Of a stretch of DNA of 64,000 bases, positions 44,453 through 52,165 are shown in pieces (positions within the stretch are counted from its first letter, which is position 1; each line of letters starts with the position of its first letter). The DNA is from Streptomyces sp. SID12488. GTDB taxonomy: Bacteria; Actinomycetota; Actinomycetes; Streptomycetales; Streptomycetaceae. The stretch covers positions 62,001-126,000 of the forward strand of contig NZ_JAAGLT010000011.1 of the NCBI RefSeq assembly GCF_010548275.1, given 5' to 3'. Made by a program: the position numbers and the translations under genes. Under the pieces are notes generated by a model, which saw only the letters and a program-made list of their open reading frames with translations, was not told where the DNA came from and made no database searches.

Positions 44453-46182
44453 TTGGTGCTCACCGTCGCCGTGTCCCGGCCGGAGCGGAGGACCCTGCCC
44501 GGGACCGCGCCCGTCACCGTGTCGTCCCGGATCGTCTCAACACCGTTGACCCACACGGCCGTCACGCCGATCGCCTTCGAGTCGAGACGCGGGCTGTCAC
44601 CCGGCAGGTCGTGCACCAGGGTGGCCTTGTCGGCGGCGATCCGCTCCGGGTCGAAGAGGACCAGGTCGGCGTGGAAGCCCTCCTGGACACGCCCCCTCTC
44701 CCGGAGGCCGAACAGTCGCGCCGGGTCGTCGGTCAGCATCTGCACCGCCCGCTCAAGCGGCACCAGTTTCCGGCCGCGCAGACAGTCGCCGAGGAACCGG
44801 GTCGTGTACGGGGCCCCGCACATCCGGTCCAGGTGCGCGCCGGCGTCGGAGCCGCCGAGCAGTACGTCCTCGTGGCGCCAGGTCTCGGCGCGCAGCGCCC
44901 AGGACGCCGGGTCGTTGTCGGTGGGCATGGGCCACAGGACCGTACGCAGTTCGTCGGCCACGCAGATCTCGACGAGGCAGCTGAAGGCGTCGAGGCCGCG
45001 TTCGGCGGCGATGTCCTCCACCACCCTCCCGGTCAGGCCCTCGTTCGCCGCGCTGTACGTGTCCCCGATGACATACCGCCCGAAGTCCGTCAGCCGCCTG
45101 AAGACGCCGGCCTCCTCGCTCCGCCCCTGGCGGACCAGCTCGGCCCGTACGGCCGGGTCGCCGAGCCGGGCGATCCGCTCGGCGATCGGCAGGCCTAGCA
45201 CCGGTCCCCAGCCGGGGATCAGGTTCAGGGCGCAGAAGGTGCCGAGGGACATGTTCATCGGCGTGAGGATGGGCATGGTGAGGGCCACGACCCGGCCACC
45301 CGCCTTACGGGCACGCTCACTTGCCTCGAGTTGGCGGGGTACGCGGGCCGGCACGGACGCGTCGATCGTGAGCACGTTCCAGTTCAGCGGGCGTCCGGCG
45401 ACCGCGCTCATCTCGACGAACAGATCGATCTCGGCGTCGCTGAACTGGTCGAGGCAGCCCGCGACGATCGCCTCGATCTGGGTGCCCTCGTGCTCGCCGA
45501 CCGCCTGGGAGAGGGCGAGGAGTTCGGCGGGCAGCGCGTGCCGGGACGCCACCGGTCGGCCGTCCCCGTCGGAGTGCGAGGACGACTGCGTGGTGGAGAA
45601 TCCCCAGGCTCCGGCATCCATGGCCTCGTGCAACAGCCGCAACATGTCGTCGAGTTGCTGTTCCGTCGGCTGTCCGCCCACCGCGTCCGGGCCCATGACG
45701 TAGCGGCGCAGCGCGCAATGTCCCACCATGAAACCGGCGTTGACCGCGATCCGCCCCTCCAGCGCGTCCAGGTACTCCCCGAAGCCACTCCAGCTCCAGG
45801 GCGCCCCCTCCTCCAGCGCGACCAGGGACATGCCCTCGACCTTGGACATCATCCGGCGCGTGTAGTCGGCGTCACCGGGCCGGTCCGGGTTCAACGGGGC
45901 AAGCGTGAAGCCGCAGTTGCCGGCGGCGACCGTCGTGACCCCGTGATTGAGCGACGGCGTGGCATACGGGTCCCAGAAGAGCTGGGCGTCGTAGTGCGTG
46001 TGCGGATCGACGAACCCGGGCGCGAGGACCAGCCCGGAGGCGTCCTCGGTCGTCCGGGCTTCCTCGGTGATCCGGGTCCCGATGGCCGCGATGCGACCGT
46101 CCCGTATCCCCACATCGGCGACGTAGGCAGGGCGACCGGTCCCGTCGACGACGGTAACCCCTCTGACCAGATGATCAAGCAA
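44449..46182 (-). CDS. N-acyl-D-amino-acid deacylase-like amidohydrolase
   Basis: 577 residues. Metal site APGFVDPHTHYDAQLFWDP near 55-75, then HGVTTVAAGNCGFTLAP near 80-95 with the family cysteine, a histidine in MVGHCALRRYVMG near 150, GGSDAGAHLDRMCGAP near 435 and NAP-type C-terminal HADLVLFDPERI. This is the D-aminoacylase/dihydroorotase-like group III. It should hydrolyse an amide bond in the cytoplasm. TTG 46182 has a GAGG 9 nt upstream. It is followed by the coupled aldehyde dehydrogenase and preceded, across a dispersed repeat, by the luciferase-like gene; one operon is likely. Confidence 0.85.
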   Translation of the reverse strand: MLDHLVRGVTVVDGTGRPAYVADVGIRDGRIAAIGTRITEEARTTEDASGLVLAPGFVDPHTHYDAQLFWDPYATPSLNHGVTTVAAGNCGFTLAPLNPDRPGDADYTRRMMSKVEGMSLVALEEGAPWSWSGFGEYLDALEGRIAVNAGFMVGHCALRRYVMGPDAVGGQPTEQQLDDMLRLLHEAMDAGAWGFSTTQSSSHSDGDGRPVASRHALPAELLALSQAVGEHEGTQIEAIVAGCLDQFSDAEIDLFVEMSAVAGRPLNWNVLTIDASVPARVPRQLEASERARKAGGRVVALTMPILTPMNMSLGTFCALNLIPGWGPVLGLPIAERIARLGDPAVRAELVRQGRSEEAGVFRRLTDFGRYVIGDTYSAANEGLTGRVVEDIAAERGLDAFSCLVEICVADELRTVLWPMPTDNDPASWALRAETWRHEDVLLGGSDAGAHLDRMCGAPYTTRFLGDCLRGRKLVPLERAVQMLTDDPARLFGLRERGRVQEGFHADLVLFDPERIAADKATLVHDLPGDSPRLDSKAIGVTAVWVNGVETIRDDTVTGAVPGRVLRSGRDTATVSTK

Positions 46183-46201
46183 GACGGCACCTCACTCCTA
46201 C

Positions 46202-46256
46202 CTAAGGGGCGCGGGGAACTGCGCGAACAACCACGACGGCCCCGCACCCGCCAACG
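46202..46256. repeat. dispersed Streptomyces intergenic repeat
   Basis: The stretch AGGGGCGCGGGGAACTGCGC and the following ACAACCACGACGG/CCCGCACCCGCC match a sequence that I know as widely scattered between Streptomyces genes. It sits within the catabolic operon. Confidence 0.65.
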
Positions 46257-46260
46257 AACC

Positions 46261-47379
46261 TCAGGCCGCCCCCCGGAACCGCGAGGTGCGATGCACAGGA
46301 TCCGTGTCGATCTTCGGAATCACATGCTCACCGACCAGTCGGATCGTCTGCAGCGTGTCCTCCCTGGAGATCCCGATCGGCATCCCGAAGCTCAGCTGGT
46401 CCGCGCCCGCCTGCTCCCACCGCTTGCACTGCGTCAGCACCTCGTCCGGGTCCCCGCAGATCAACAGCTCCTCGGCGATGAGCAGTTCGATGATCTCCTC
46501 GTTGAACTCGGGCAGCGTCTCCGGCCACACCGGGAACCCCTCGGGACGAGGGAACGTGTCGTGGTACCGGAAGAGCAGCGACTGCAGATAGTGCAGCCCG
46601 CCGCCCGCAGCGATCCGCACCGCCTCCGCGTGCGTCGGCGCGCAGATCGCCGTCGACGTCACCATCACGTTGTCGTTGACGTAGTCCCCGACCGGCTCGG
46701 CGTCCACGATCGCCGTCTTGTACTGCTCCAGCACCCACTCCATGTCGGAGACCTTCTGCACGCTGAAGCCGAGAACTCCGAGCCCCTTGCGGGCGGCCAT
46801 GGCGTACGAGGGCGGCGAGCCGGCGGCGTACCACATCGCGGGATGCGAGGGGCCGTACGGCTTGGGCAGGATCTTGCGCGGCGGCAGCGACCAGTGCTTG
46901 CCCTGGAAGCCGACGTACTCGTCCTGCATCCACATCTTCGGGAACTCGGCGATCGTCTCCTCCCACAGCTCCTTCGTGTGGTTCATGTCGGTGATGCCGG
47001 GCATGAACCCGAGGATCTCGTGCGAGCCGGCGCCCCGGCCGGAGCCGAACTCGAAGCGGTTGCCGGTGAGATGGTCGAGCATGGCGACCTTCTCGGCCAC
47101 CTTCACCGGGTGGTTGACCGGGGCGAGCGGGTTGAAGATGCCGGAGCCGAGGTGGATGCGCTCGGTGGCGTGGGCGAGGTAGCCGAGGTAGACGTCACTG
47201 GCCGAGATGTGCGAGTACTCCTCCAGGAAGTGGTGCTCGGACACCCAGGCGTACTTGAAGTTCGACTTGTCCGCCTGAATGACGTACTCGGTCTCCTCCA
47301 TCAGCGCCTTGTGCTCCGCGAGCGGATCGGTCTCGGCCCGCTTGCCCACGTATCCCTGTACAAAGAGCCCGAATTCCAA
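46261..47379 (-). CDS. luciferase-like flavin monooxygenase
   Basis: 372 residues, LLM class. Blocks FGLFVQGYVGKR at the N-terminus, AWVSEHHFLEEYSHISASDV near 45-63, LGSGIFNPLAPVNHPVKVAE near 77-96, AMLDHLTGNRFEFGSGRGAG near 100-118 and FPKMWMQDEYVGFQGKHW near 145. The EHHF motif and RGaGsHE loop place it with bacterial-luciferase-type FMN monooxygenases rather than the F420 group. The substrate is unknown. The start is TTG 47379 with only GGTGA upstream. Promoter sites with CTGACGnnnCGTCAG symmetry lie at 47426 and 47486. Confidence 0.85.
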   Translation of the reverse strand: MEFGLFVQGYVGKRAETDPLAEHKALMEETEYVIQADKSNFKYAWVSEHHFLEEYSHISASDVYLGYLAHATERIHLGSGIFNPLAPVNHPVKVAEKVAMLDHLTGNRFEFGSGRGAGSHEILGFMPGITDMNHTKELWEETIAEFPKMWMQDEYVGFQGKHWSLPPRKILPKPYGPSHPAMWYAAGSPPSYAMAARKGLGVLGFSVQKVSDMEWVLEQYKTAIVDAEPVGDYVNDNVMVTSTAICAPTHAEAVRIAAGGGLHYLQSLLFRYHDTFPRPEGFPVWPETLPEFNEEIIELLIAEELLICGDPDEVLTQCKRWEQAGADQLSFGMPIGISREDTLQTIRLVGEHVIPKIDTDPVHRTSRFRGAA

Positions 47380-47425
47380 GGAGGTTCACCGTCCCCAGTA
47401 ACCGTTCCTGACGATCCTGACGTTT

Positions 47426-47440
47426 CTGACGCAGCGTCAG
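47426..47440. promoter_or_regulatory. operator CTGACGnnnCGTCAG, site B
   Basis: CTGACGCAGCGTCAG, perfect arms, 47 bp upstream of the luciferase-like gene start at 47379. Same palindrome as at 48351, 52044 and 57808. Confidence 0.7.
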
Positions 47441-47485
47441 ATTTGATGAGTCGACTGTTCCACCGGCCCCTGGGACCGTCAATAG

Positions 47486-47500
47486 CTGACGGTCAGTCAG
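47486..47500. promoter_or_regulatory. operator CTGACGnnnCGTCAG, site C (one mismatch)
   Basis: CTGACGGTCAGTCAG, one base off the consensus right arm, 107 bp upstream of the luciferase-like gene and just inside the gap before the SDR stop. Probably a secondary site beside 47426. Confidence 0.5.
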
Positions 47501-47518
47501 GTACGGAAGTCGAGTCGG

Positions 47519-48295
47519 TCAGACGACGGAGACGCCCGCGAGCCAGCCCCCGTCGATCACGAACGGCTGCCCGGTGATGTACGAGGAGTCCTCCGAGGTG
47601 AGGAACAGCGCGAGCCGCGCCACCTCGTCCGGCCGCCCGATCCGTCCCAGCGGCACGAGCTTGCGGTACAGCTTGTCCAGCCCCTGCGAGGCACCCTCGG
47701 CATCGGCGTCCGGGTCGAGTACGGCCGGGTTGGACATCGCGGTGTCGATCGCGCCCGGGCACATGGCGTTGACCCGGATCTTCCGGCGCGCCAGTTCCAG
47801 CGCGGCGACCCGGGTGAGCCCGACGATGGCGTGCTTGCTCGCCGCGTACGCCCCGACCGCCGCCATCCCGGTAAGCCCGGTGTACGAGGCGGTGTTGACG
47901 ATCGTCCCGCCCCCGGCGGCGGCGATGCGCGGCGCGACCGTCCTGATCCCGAGGAAGCAGCCGACCTGGTTGACCTGCACGACCTGCATGAACTCGTCGA
48001 GGGGTGTGTCGAGAAGGGTGTTGAAGCGGAGGATGCCGGCGTTGTTGACCAGCCCGTCTATCCGGCCGTACGCCTTCTCGGTGGCGGCGACGGCGGCCTG
48101 CCAGCCCGCTTCCTCGCGCACGTCGAGATGGACGTACTGGGCACCCAACTCCTTTGCCAGGGCCTCCCCTTGGTCGTCGAGCACATCTGCCACGACGACC
48201 CGCGCACCCTCCGCCACGAAGAGCCGGGCCTCCTGCTCCCCCTGACCGCGTGCCGCGCCGGTGACGATGACGACCCGTCCGTCGAGCTTGCCCAT
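47519..48295 (-). CDS. SDR-family NAD(P)-dependent oxidoreductase
   Basis: 258 residues. Cofactor motif VTGAARGQGEQEARLF near residues 11-26, LVNNAGI near 85, catalytic serine in NTASYTGL near 138 and YAASK near 152, and a C-terminal TSEDSSYITGQPFVIDGGW. These are classical SDR hallmarks; the QGE..aR variant recurs in mycofactocin- or steroid-type SDRs, but I would not claim that. ATG 48295 follows AAGGGG. First gene of the catabolic block, with an operator 56 bp upstream, and separated from the luciferase-like gene by two further operator copies. Confidence 0.88.
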   Translation of the reverse strand: MGKLDGRVVIVTGAARGQGEQEARLFVAEGARVVVADVLDDQGEALAKELGAQYVHLDVREEAGWQAAVAATEKAYGRIDGLVNNAGILRFNTLLDTPLDEFMQVVQVNQVGCFLGIRTVAPRIAAAGGGTIVNTASYTGLTGMAAVGAYAASKHAIVGLTRVAALELARRKIRVNAMCPGAIDTAMSNPAVLDPDADAEGASQGLDKLYRKLVPLGRIGRPDEVARLALFLTSEDSSYITGQPFVIDGGWLAGVSVV

Positions 48296-48350
48296 GCGGA
48301 ACCCCTTCGCAGCGTTCACATCGGTGGAGGTCAGCATCGTACCGCCGCAT

Positions 48351-48365
48351 CTGACGATGCGTCAG
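48351..48365. promoter_or_regulatory. operator CTGACGnnnCGTCAG, site A
   Basis: CTGACGATGCGTCAG, perfect arms, 56 bp upstream of the SDR start (48295) in the gap divergent to the secreted-protein gene at 48518. Confidence 0.7.
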
Positions 48366-48517
48366 ACTCGGCAGACGAGTGTGCTGTGTGTGCGAGAGCA
48401 CACACTAAGTGACCGGCGAGTAGGGATATTTGACCCTGTCGCGAACCCACAGATGACGCCAATAATCCTCCATGAACAGGTAAAGCGAACACCAAGGAAC
48501 CGCAGGGACGGAGCGAC

Positions 48518-49258
48518 ATGGCCAAAAGGCGTCTGAAGAACAAGAAGGTCCGGTTCGTGGCGATCGGATCGGCCCTCGCGACCGGCGGCGCGATCATCGC
48601 GCTTCTTCCGTCGGCGAACGCGGCCGAGGAGAAGACACCCGAGCAGATCATCACGTTGTGCGAGCGGGCCAAGGTACTCAACGGTAAACAGCAGGACATT
48701 TTCGACTTCGGCGGACACCCCATCGCCGGCCCGAGCTTCGAGTCCGACAACTGCAACTACGTCGAGACGAATTTCGAGTTGTTCGACGGCCCCACGGAGA
48801 AGGCCTCGATCGACTTCCCGAACTGCGAACCGAACGCCACCGAACCGGCGAAGGTCTCGATCACCTGGAAAGCGACCGTGGCCCAGGGATCGGGCAAGTA
48901 CACCGCGACCCAACAGGGCGCCGGCGGCGGGCTCTTCGGCTTTCTCAGCGGCTCCTGGCTCAAGCACAAGGGTACGACCGACATGACCGTCAAGTCGGTG
49001 ACCGCCGGCGACACGGAGAACCGCGAGGTTCCGGTCGGCAAGGTCCTGCACATGGAGTTCACGCCGAAAATGCAGCGCATGACCGGCGAATGGCAGGTAC
49101 GGATCGACGCCAACCCCGGAAGCTTCGCCGTGAACCCCTCACCGGAGAAGAACTTCGTCGCGTCGGAACTCGTCGAGGGACCTGCCATCCTGCCGGGCGC
49201 CGCCGGAGCCGCAGGCATAGCGGACGGGGTCGCCAAGCCCGTACTGACCGACTGCTGA
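48518..49258 (+). CDS. secreted beta-rich protein 1 (possible pore-forming fold)
   Basis: 246 residues. Signal peptide: basic MAKRRLKNKKVRF then VAIGSALATGGAIIALLPSA, cleavage near ANAAEEK. The mature protein has two or more cysteines (TLCERAK, DNCNYVE, FPNCEPN, final LTDC) and long alternating polar/hydrophobic stretches (AKVSITWKATVAQGSGKY, TDMTVKSVTAGDTENREV) reminiscent of aerolysin/ETX-like strands around a glycine-rich loop (GAGGGLFGFLSG). No family firmly recognised. GGAG just before ATG 48518. The next gene is similar in plan. Confidence 0.65.
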   Translation: MAKRRLKNKKVRFVAIGSALATGGAIIALLPSANAAEEKTPEQIITLCERAKVLNGKQQDIFDFGGHPIAGPSFESDNCNYVETNFELFDGPTEKASIDFPNCEPNATEPAKVSITWKATVAQGSGKYTATQQGAGGGLFGFLSGSWLKHKGTTDMTVKSVTAGDTENREVPVGKVLHMEFTPKMQRMTGEWQVRIDANPGSFAVNPSPEKNFVASELVEGPAILPGAAGAAGIADGVAKPVLTDC

Positions 49259-49367
49259 CGACGCCCTCCCATGTCCCATGCTTCCCCCCACCGTCCCCTC
49301 CCCCACACACTCTCCCCACCTGGCCGAATGCCCTCAGCTCCCCCCCCTTCCCGCAAGGAGACGCACG

Positions 49368-50159
49368 ATGACCCGCACCAGCCGCAAGGGCAGTCACCGG
49401 AGCAAGAAGAAGCGCATCGTCATGGCCATGGCCCCGGTGGTGGCCGTCGCGGTGGCCGTTCCGCTGATGAACCAGGCGGGTGCCGCCACGCCCTCCGAAG
49501 TGACCAAGGACTGCGCGGAGAACTCCCCCAAGCTGGAAAACTGTGAATTCGTCGACGTCCAGTTCAAGAGGGACAACCTCGGGCCGAACAAGCGCGTTTC
49601 CACCATCACCGACAACTGCGGTTCCACAAGCGCCCTGACGAAGAGCTTCAGCGTGTCCGCGTCGGTGACGAGGTCCATCACGCTGGAGGACGGGTTCACC
49701 GCTTCCGCCGACTCGAAGCTGGGAAACTCTTTCTTCGAGATCGGCGCCAAGTTCAACACCACGGAGATCGACCTCAAGCGTGACGACACGGGAACCGGAT
49801 TCGACTTCTCCCGGACCGACACCGTGAAAGCCAACCACATCGGATTCTTCATGTGGTCGGAGAAGCGAACCGACGTGAGCGGATTCCTCAGGGCCACGTA
49901 CAAGGACGAGCAGGACGGTCAGAAGGTGTTCTTCTCGCCCAGCGAGGGCGCCACGAGCGTGCACGTCTTCTATCCGCAGCTCCTGAAGAACGGTACGCCC
50001 GACGGCCGCCTCTGGCTGCGCAACGTCGAGTGCGAAACTCCTCAGGCCAACGGACTCCAGAACTCCGAGAACAGCAGTAGGGCGGAGCCCGGATTCGGCG
50101 AGGGCGGCGCCAGCGTCACGGACGTGGAAATCCCGGTAGCGGAGATTCCCGCGTCGTAG
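49368..50159 (+). CDS. secreted beta-rich protein 2 (possible aerolysin-like fold)
   Basis: 263 residues. ATG 49368 with AAGGAG at 7 nt. Signal: RKGSHRSKKKRIVMAMAPVV to NQAGAATP. The mature part starts CAENSPKLENCEFVDVQFKR and has a long amphipathic beta run with Ser/Thr alternation (SFSVSASVTRSITLEDGFTA, then SADSKLGNSFFEIGAKF and TDTVKANHIGFFMWSEKR) as in the membrane-insertion region of ETX/MTX2 aerolysin proteins. It ends with a Ser/Glu-rich tail. Tandem with the gene at 48518, 110 bp apart, same strand. Function inferred only. Confidence 0.65.
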   Translation: MTRTSRKGSHRSKKKRIVMAMAPVVAVAVAVPLMNQAGAATPSEVTKDCAENSPKLENCEFVDVQFKRDNLGPNKRVSTITDNCGSTSALTKSFSVSASVTRSITLEDGFTASADSKLGNSFFEIGAKFNTTEIDLKRDDTGTGFDFSRTDTVKANHIGFFMWSEKRTDVSGFLRATYKDEQDGQKVFFSPSEGATSVHVFYPQLLKNGTPDGRLWLRNVECETPQANGLQNSENSSRAEPGFGEGGASVTDVEIPVAEIPAS

Positions 50160-50247
50160 CGGGATCCGGGGCGGAATTCAGCGAACAGAAAACGACTGAA
50201 CACGGCGGCACCGGTTGTTCTCATGCTGCATATGCTGGACATGTTTC

Positions 50248-50946
50248 TCATGTGCGAACAGCCGGGGTCGCCCCCAGCCACCTCAGGACCGCGTCCGTGC
50301 TCCCCCGGGCGTCCAGCTTGGCGTAGATGTTGCTGAGGTTGTTGCGGACGGTCTTCTCGCTCAGCCTTAACCGCAGCCCGATCTCCTGGGCGCCGAGGCC
50401 AGTCGACAGCAGCTCCATGATCTGCCGCTCTCGCGGCGAGAGCAGACTCCGCAGCCGCTCCATCGCCGCCCCGGCGACGGACGCGCTCTTCGCCCCCTCC
50501 CCGGAGACCCGCTGGGCCCCATCCCGGAGGGCGGCGCACGCGACCGGCGAGAGGTAGGTGTGCCCGACCGTGGCCGCCATGACCGCCGAGGCCAGCATGC
50601 AGGTGCAGTAGTCGCCCTCGACGAGATAGCCGGCCCCGCCCCGGAACACCTCGACCACGGTCTCGGTGTCCCGCCGGGGACTGATGACGATCACCGGAAC
50701 GCTCACGGCACCCATGGCCTTCAACAGCACCGGAAAATCGGCCGCCGGCTCGTCGCACCGCAGGACGACGACGTCCACCGCGCCCTGCTCCCCCAGCTCA
50801 CGGTAGGGCGGGGTCACGCGCAACGCCCGCCCCACGTGCGGGTCGTCGGGGTCCGGCCAGTCCTGGTGCGGCCACTCACCTTCGGCACAGGCGAGGGCGA
50901 CGGACAGCCTGGGTGAGGGGTGGTCGACGAGCCGGGAAGCGTGCAC
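50248..50946 (-). CDS. LuxR/NarL-type regulator
   Basis: 232 residues. The C-terminal LuxR HTH is clear: LLSPRERQIMELLSTGLGAQ, EIGLRLRLSEKTVRNNLSNI and YAKLDARGSTDAVL near 165-225. The N-terminal half resembles a receiver (VDVVVLRCDEPAADFPVLL, VPVIVISPRRDTETVVEVFR, GAGYLVEGD) but the phosphorylation aspartate is doubtful, so it may be an atypical receiver that works without a kinase; none is adjacent. GTG 50946 with AAGGA 8 nt upstream. It is convergent with the secreted protein pair and may control neither. Confidence 0.82.
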   Translation of the reverse strand: MHASRLVDHPSPRLSVALACAEGEWPHQDWPDPDDPHVGRALRVTPPYRELGEQGAVDVVVLRCDEPAADFPVLLKAMGAVSVPVIVISPRRDTETVVEVFRGGAGYLVEGDYCTCMLASAVMAATVGHTYLSPVACAALRDGAQRVSGEGAKSASVAGAAMERLRSLLSPRERQIMELLSTGLGAQEIGLRLRLSEKTVRNNLSNIYAKLDARGSTDAVLRWLGATPAVRT

Positions 50947-51023
50947 CGCGCATGTCCTTCCGCCGGAACGATGACGTCCGTACGTCCCTACGTACGCGCC
51001 CCAGCATGGACATGTTCAAAGGT

Positions 51024-51971
51024 TCAAAGAGATCCAGGCAAGCTGTCAGACAGGTCACCCAGCAACGGGCCCACTTCCGCCCCGAACGCGCCTATTTGGT
51101 CGGTGAGTTCGGTGAGACTCCGGCTCCGGAACCGCACCTGGATCTGGTCCACCCCCATCGCGCCGTACGCCCGCAGCGACTCGGCGAGCGCCTCCGGGGA
51201 CCCGCTGATCGTCCGCCGCCCGACGTCCCACCCGGGCTCACCGACGTACAGCGGCTCGGTGATGGCCCCGACGGTGAACGGCCCCTGCACGGCGGCCTCT
51301 TCGCGCAGTCGCCGGATACGGGCGATCTGGTCCGGGAGGCGGTCACGGGGGTCACCCTGCGGCAGCCAGCCGTCGCTCTTGAGCGCGGCCCGGCGTACGG
51401 CGGCGGGGGACGACCCGCCGACCCAGAGCGGCACGCGTTCCTGGGCGGGCCGTGGTCGCTGGCCGAGCCCCTCGAAGTCGTACAGCTTGCCGTGGTGCTC
51501 CGGGAACTCGTCCGGGCCGAGCGCGGCGCGCAACGCGTCGATCGTCTCGTCGAGCACGGCACCCCGCCGCTCGAAGTCGGCCCCCAGTGCCTCGAACTCC
51601 TCCTGTACGTGGCCCGCGCCGACCCCGAGGATCAGGCGCCCGCCGGAGAGGTGGTCGAGGGTGGCGTACTGCTTGGCGGTGAGGAGGGGGTGGCGCAGGC
51701 CCACGACGGCCACATGGCTGAGGAGTCGGACGTGTTCGGTGACGGCTGCGAGGTGGGCGAGGGTGGCCACGGGGTCGTACCAGACGGTGCTCATCGCGGG
51801 GGCGAGGCGGCGCGGGATGGCGACGTGGTCGCAGCTCGCGAGGTAGCCGAAGCCGGCGCGGTCGGCCGTGCGGGCGATGTCGACGAGGTCGGCGGGGGTG
51901 GCCGAGGTTTCCCAGGGTTCGGTGTAGAGGGTGGACTGGGACTGGATGGGGAGTTGCATGCCGTAGGCCAT
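51024..51971 (-). CDS. LLM-class F420-dependent oxidoreductase
   Basis: 315 residues. Blocks GYLASCDHVAIPRRL near 45, LLSHVAVVGLRHPLLTAKQY near 85-105, ATLDHLSGGRLILGVGAGHV near 106-125, VPLWVGGSSPAAVRRAALKS near 195 and DGWLPQGDP near 216: the F420-type (TIGR03619) subgroup. ATG 51971 has AAGGGA 9 nt upstream; the longer open frame to 52052 would place operator 52002-52016 inside coding DNA, so the shorter start is preferred. It is not in an operon but carries the same operator as the 43-48 kb catabolic genes, so it likely serves the same pathway. Confidence 0.85.
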   Translation of the reverse strand: MAYGMQLPIQSQSTLYTEPWETSATPADLVDIARTADRAGFGYLASCDHVAIPRRLAPAMSTVWYDPVATLAHLAAVTEHVRLLSHVAVVGLRHPLLTAKQYATLDHLSGGRLILGVGAGHVQEEFEALGADFERRGAVLDETIDALRAALGPDEFPEHHGKLYDFEGLGQRPRPAQERVPLWVGGSSPAAVRRAALKSDGWLPQGDPRDRLPDQIARIRRLREEAAVQGPFTVGAITEPLYVGEPGWDVGRRTISGSPEALAESLRAYGAMGVDQIQVRFRSRSLTELTDQIGAFGAEVGPLLGDLSDSLPGSL

Positions 51972-52001
51972 GGGGGCATCCCTTTCCCTGGCTTCTCGCA
52001 T

Positions 52002-52016
52002 CTGACGGTCCGTCAC
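52002..52016. promoter_or_regulatory. operator CTGACGnnnCGTCAG, site D (one mismatch)
   Basis: CTGACGGTCCGTCAC, 31 bp upstream of the start at 51971. The last base deviates from the consensus. Confidence 0.55.
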
Positions 52017-52043
52017 TTCAGGTCGCGATGGCCATCGTTGCGG

Positions 52044-52058
52044 CTGACGCACCGTCAG
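52044..52058. promoter_or_regulatory. operator CTGACGnnnCGTCAG, site E
   Basis: CTGACGCACCGTCAG, perfect arms, 42 bp from site D centre to centre, upstream of the same oxidoreductase gene. Confidence 0.7.
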
Positions 52059-52165
52059 GCAAGGGGTCGTTGCCGACCCTTCCTCGGATCAGGCCCTGTC
52101 CGCGAGCTCCCCTCCCCTGGAGGGGGACCCCCGGACGGAGACCCCGGACGAGCTGGAATGCCCTC

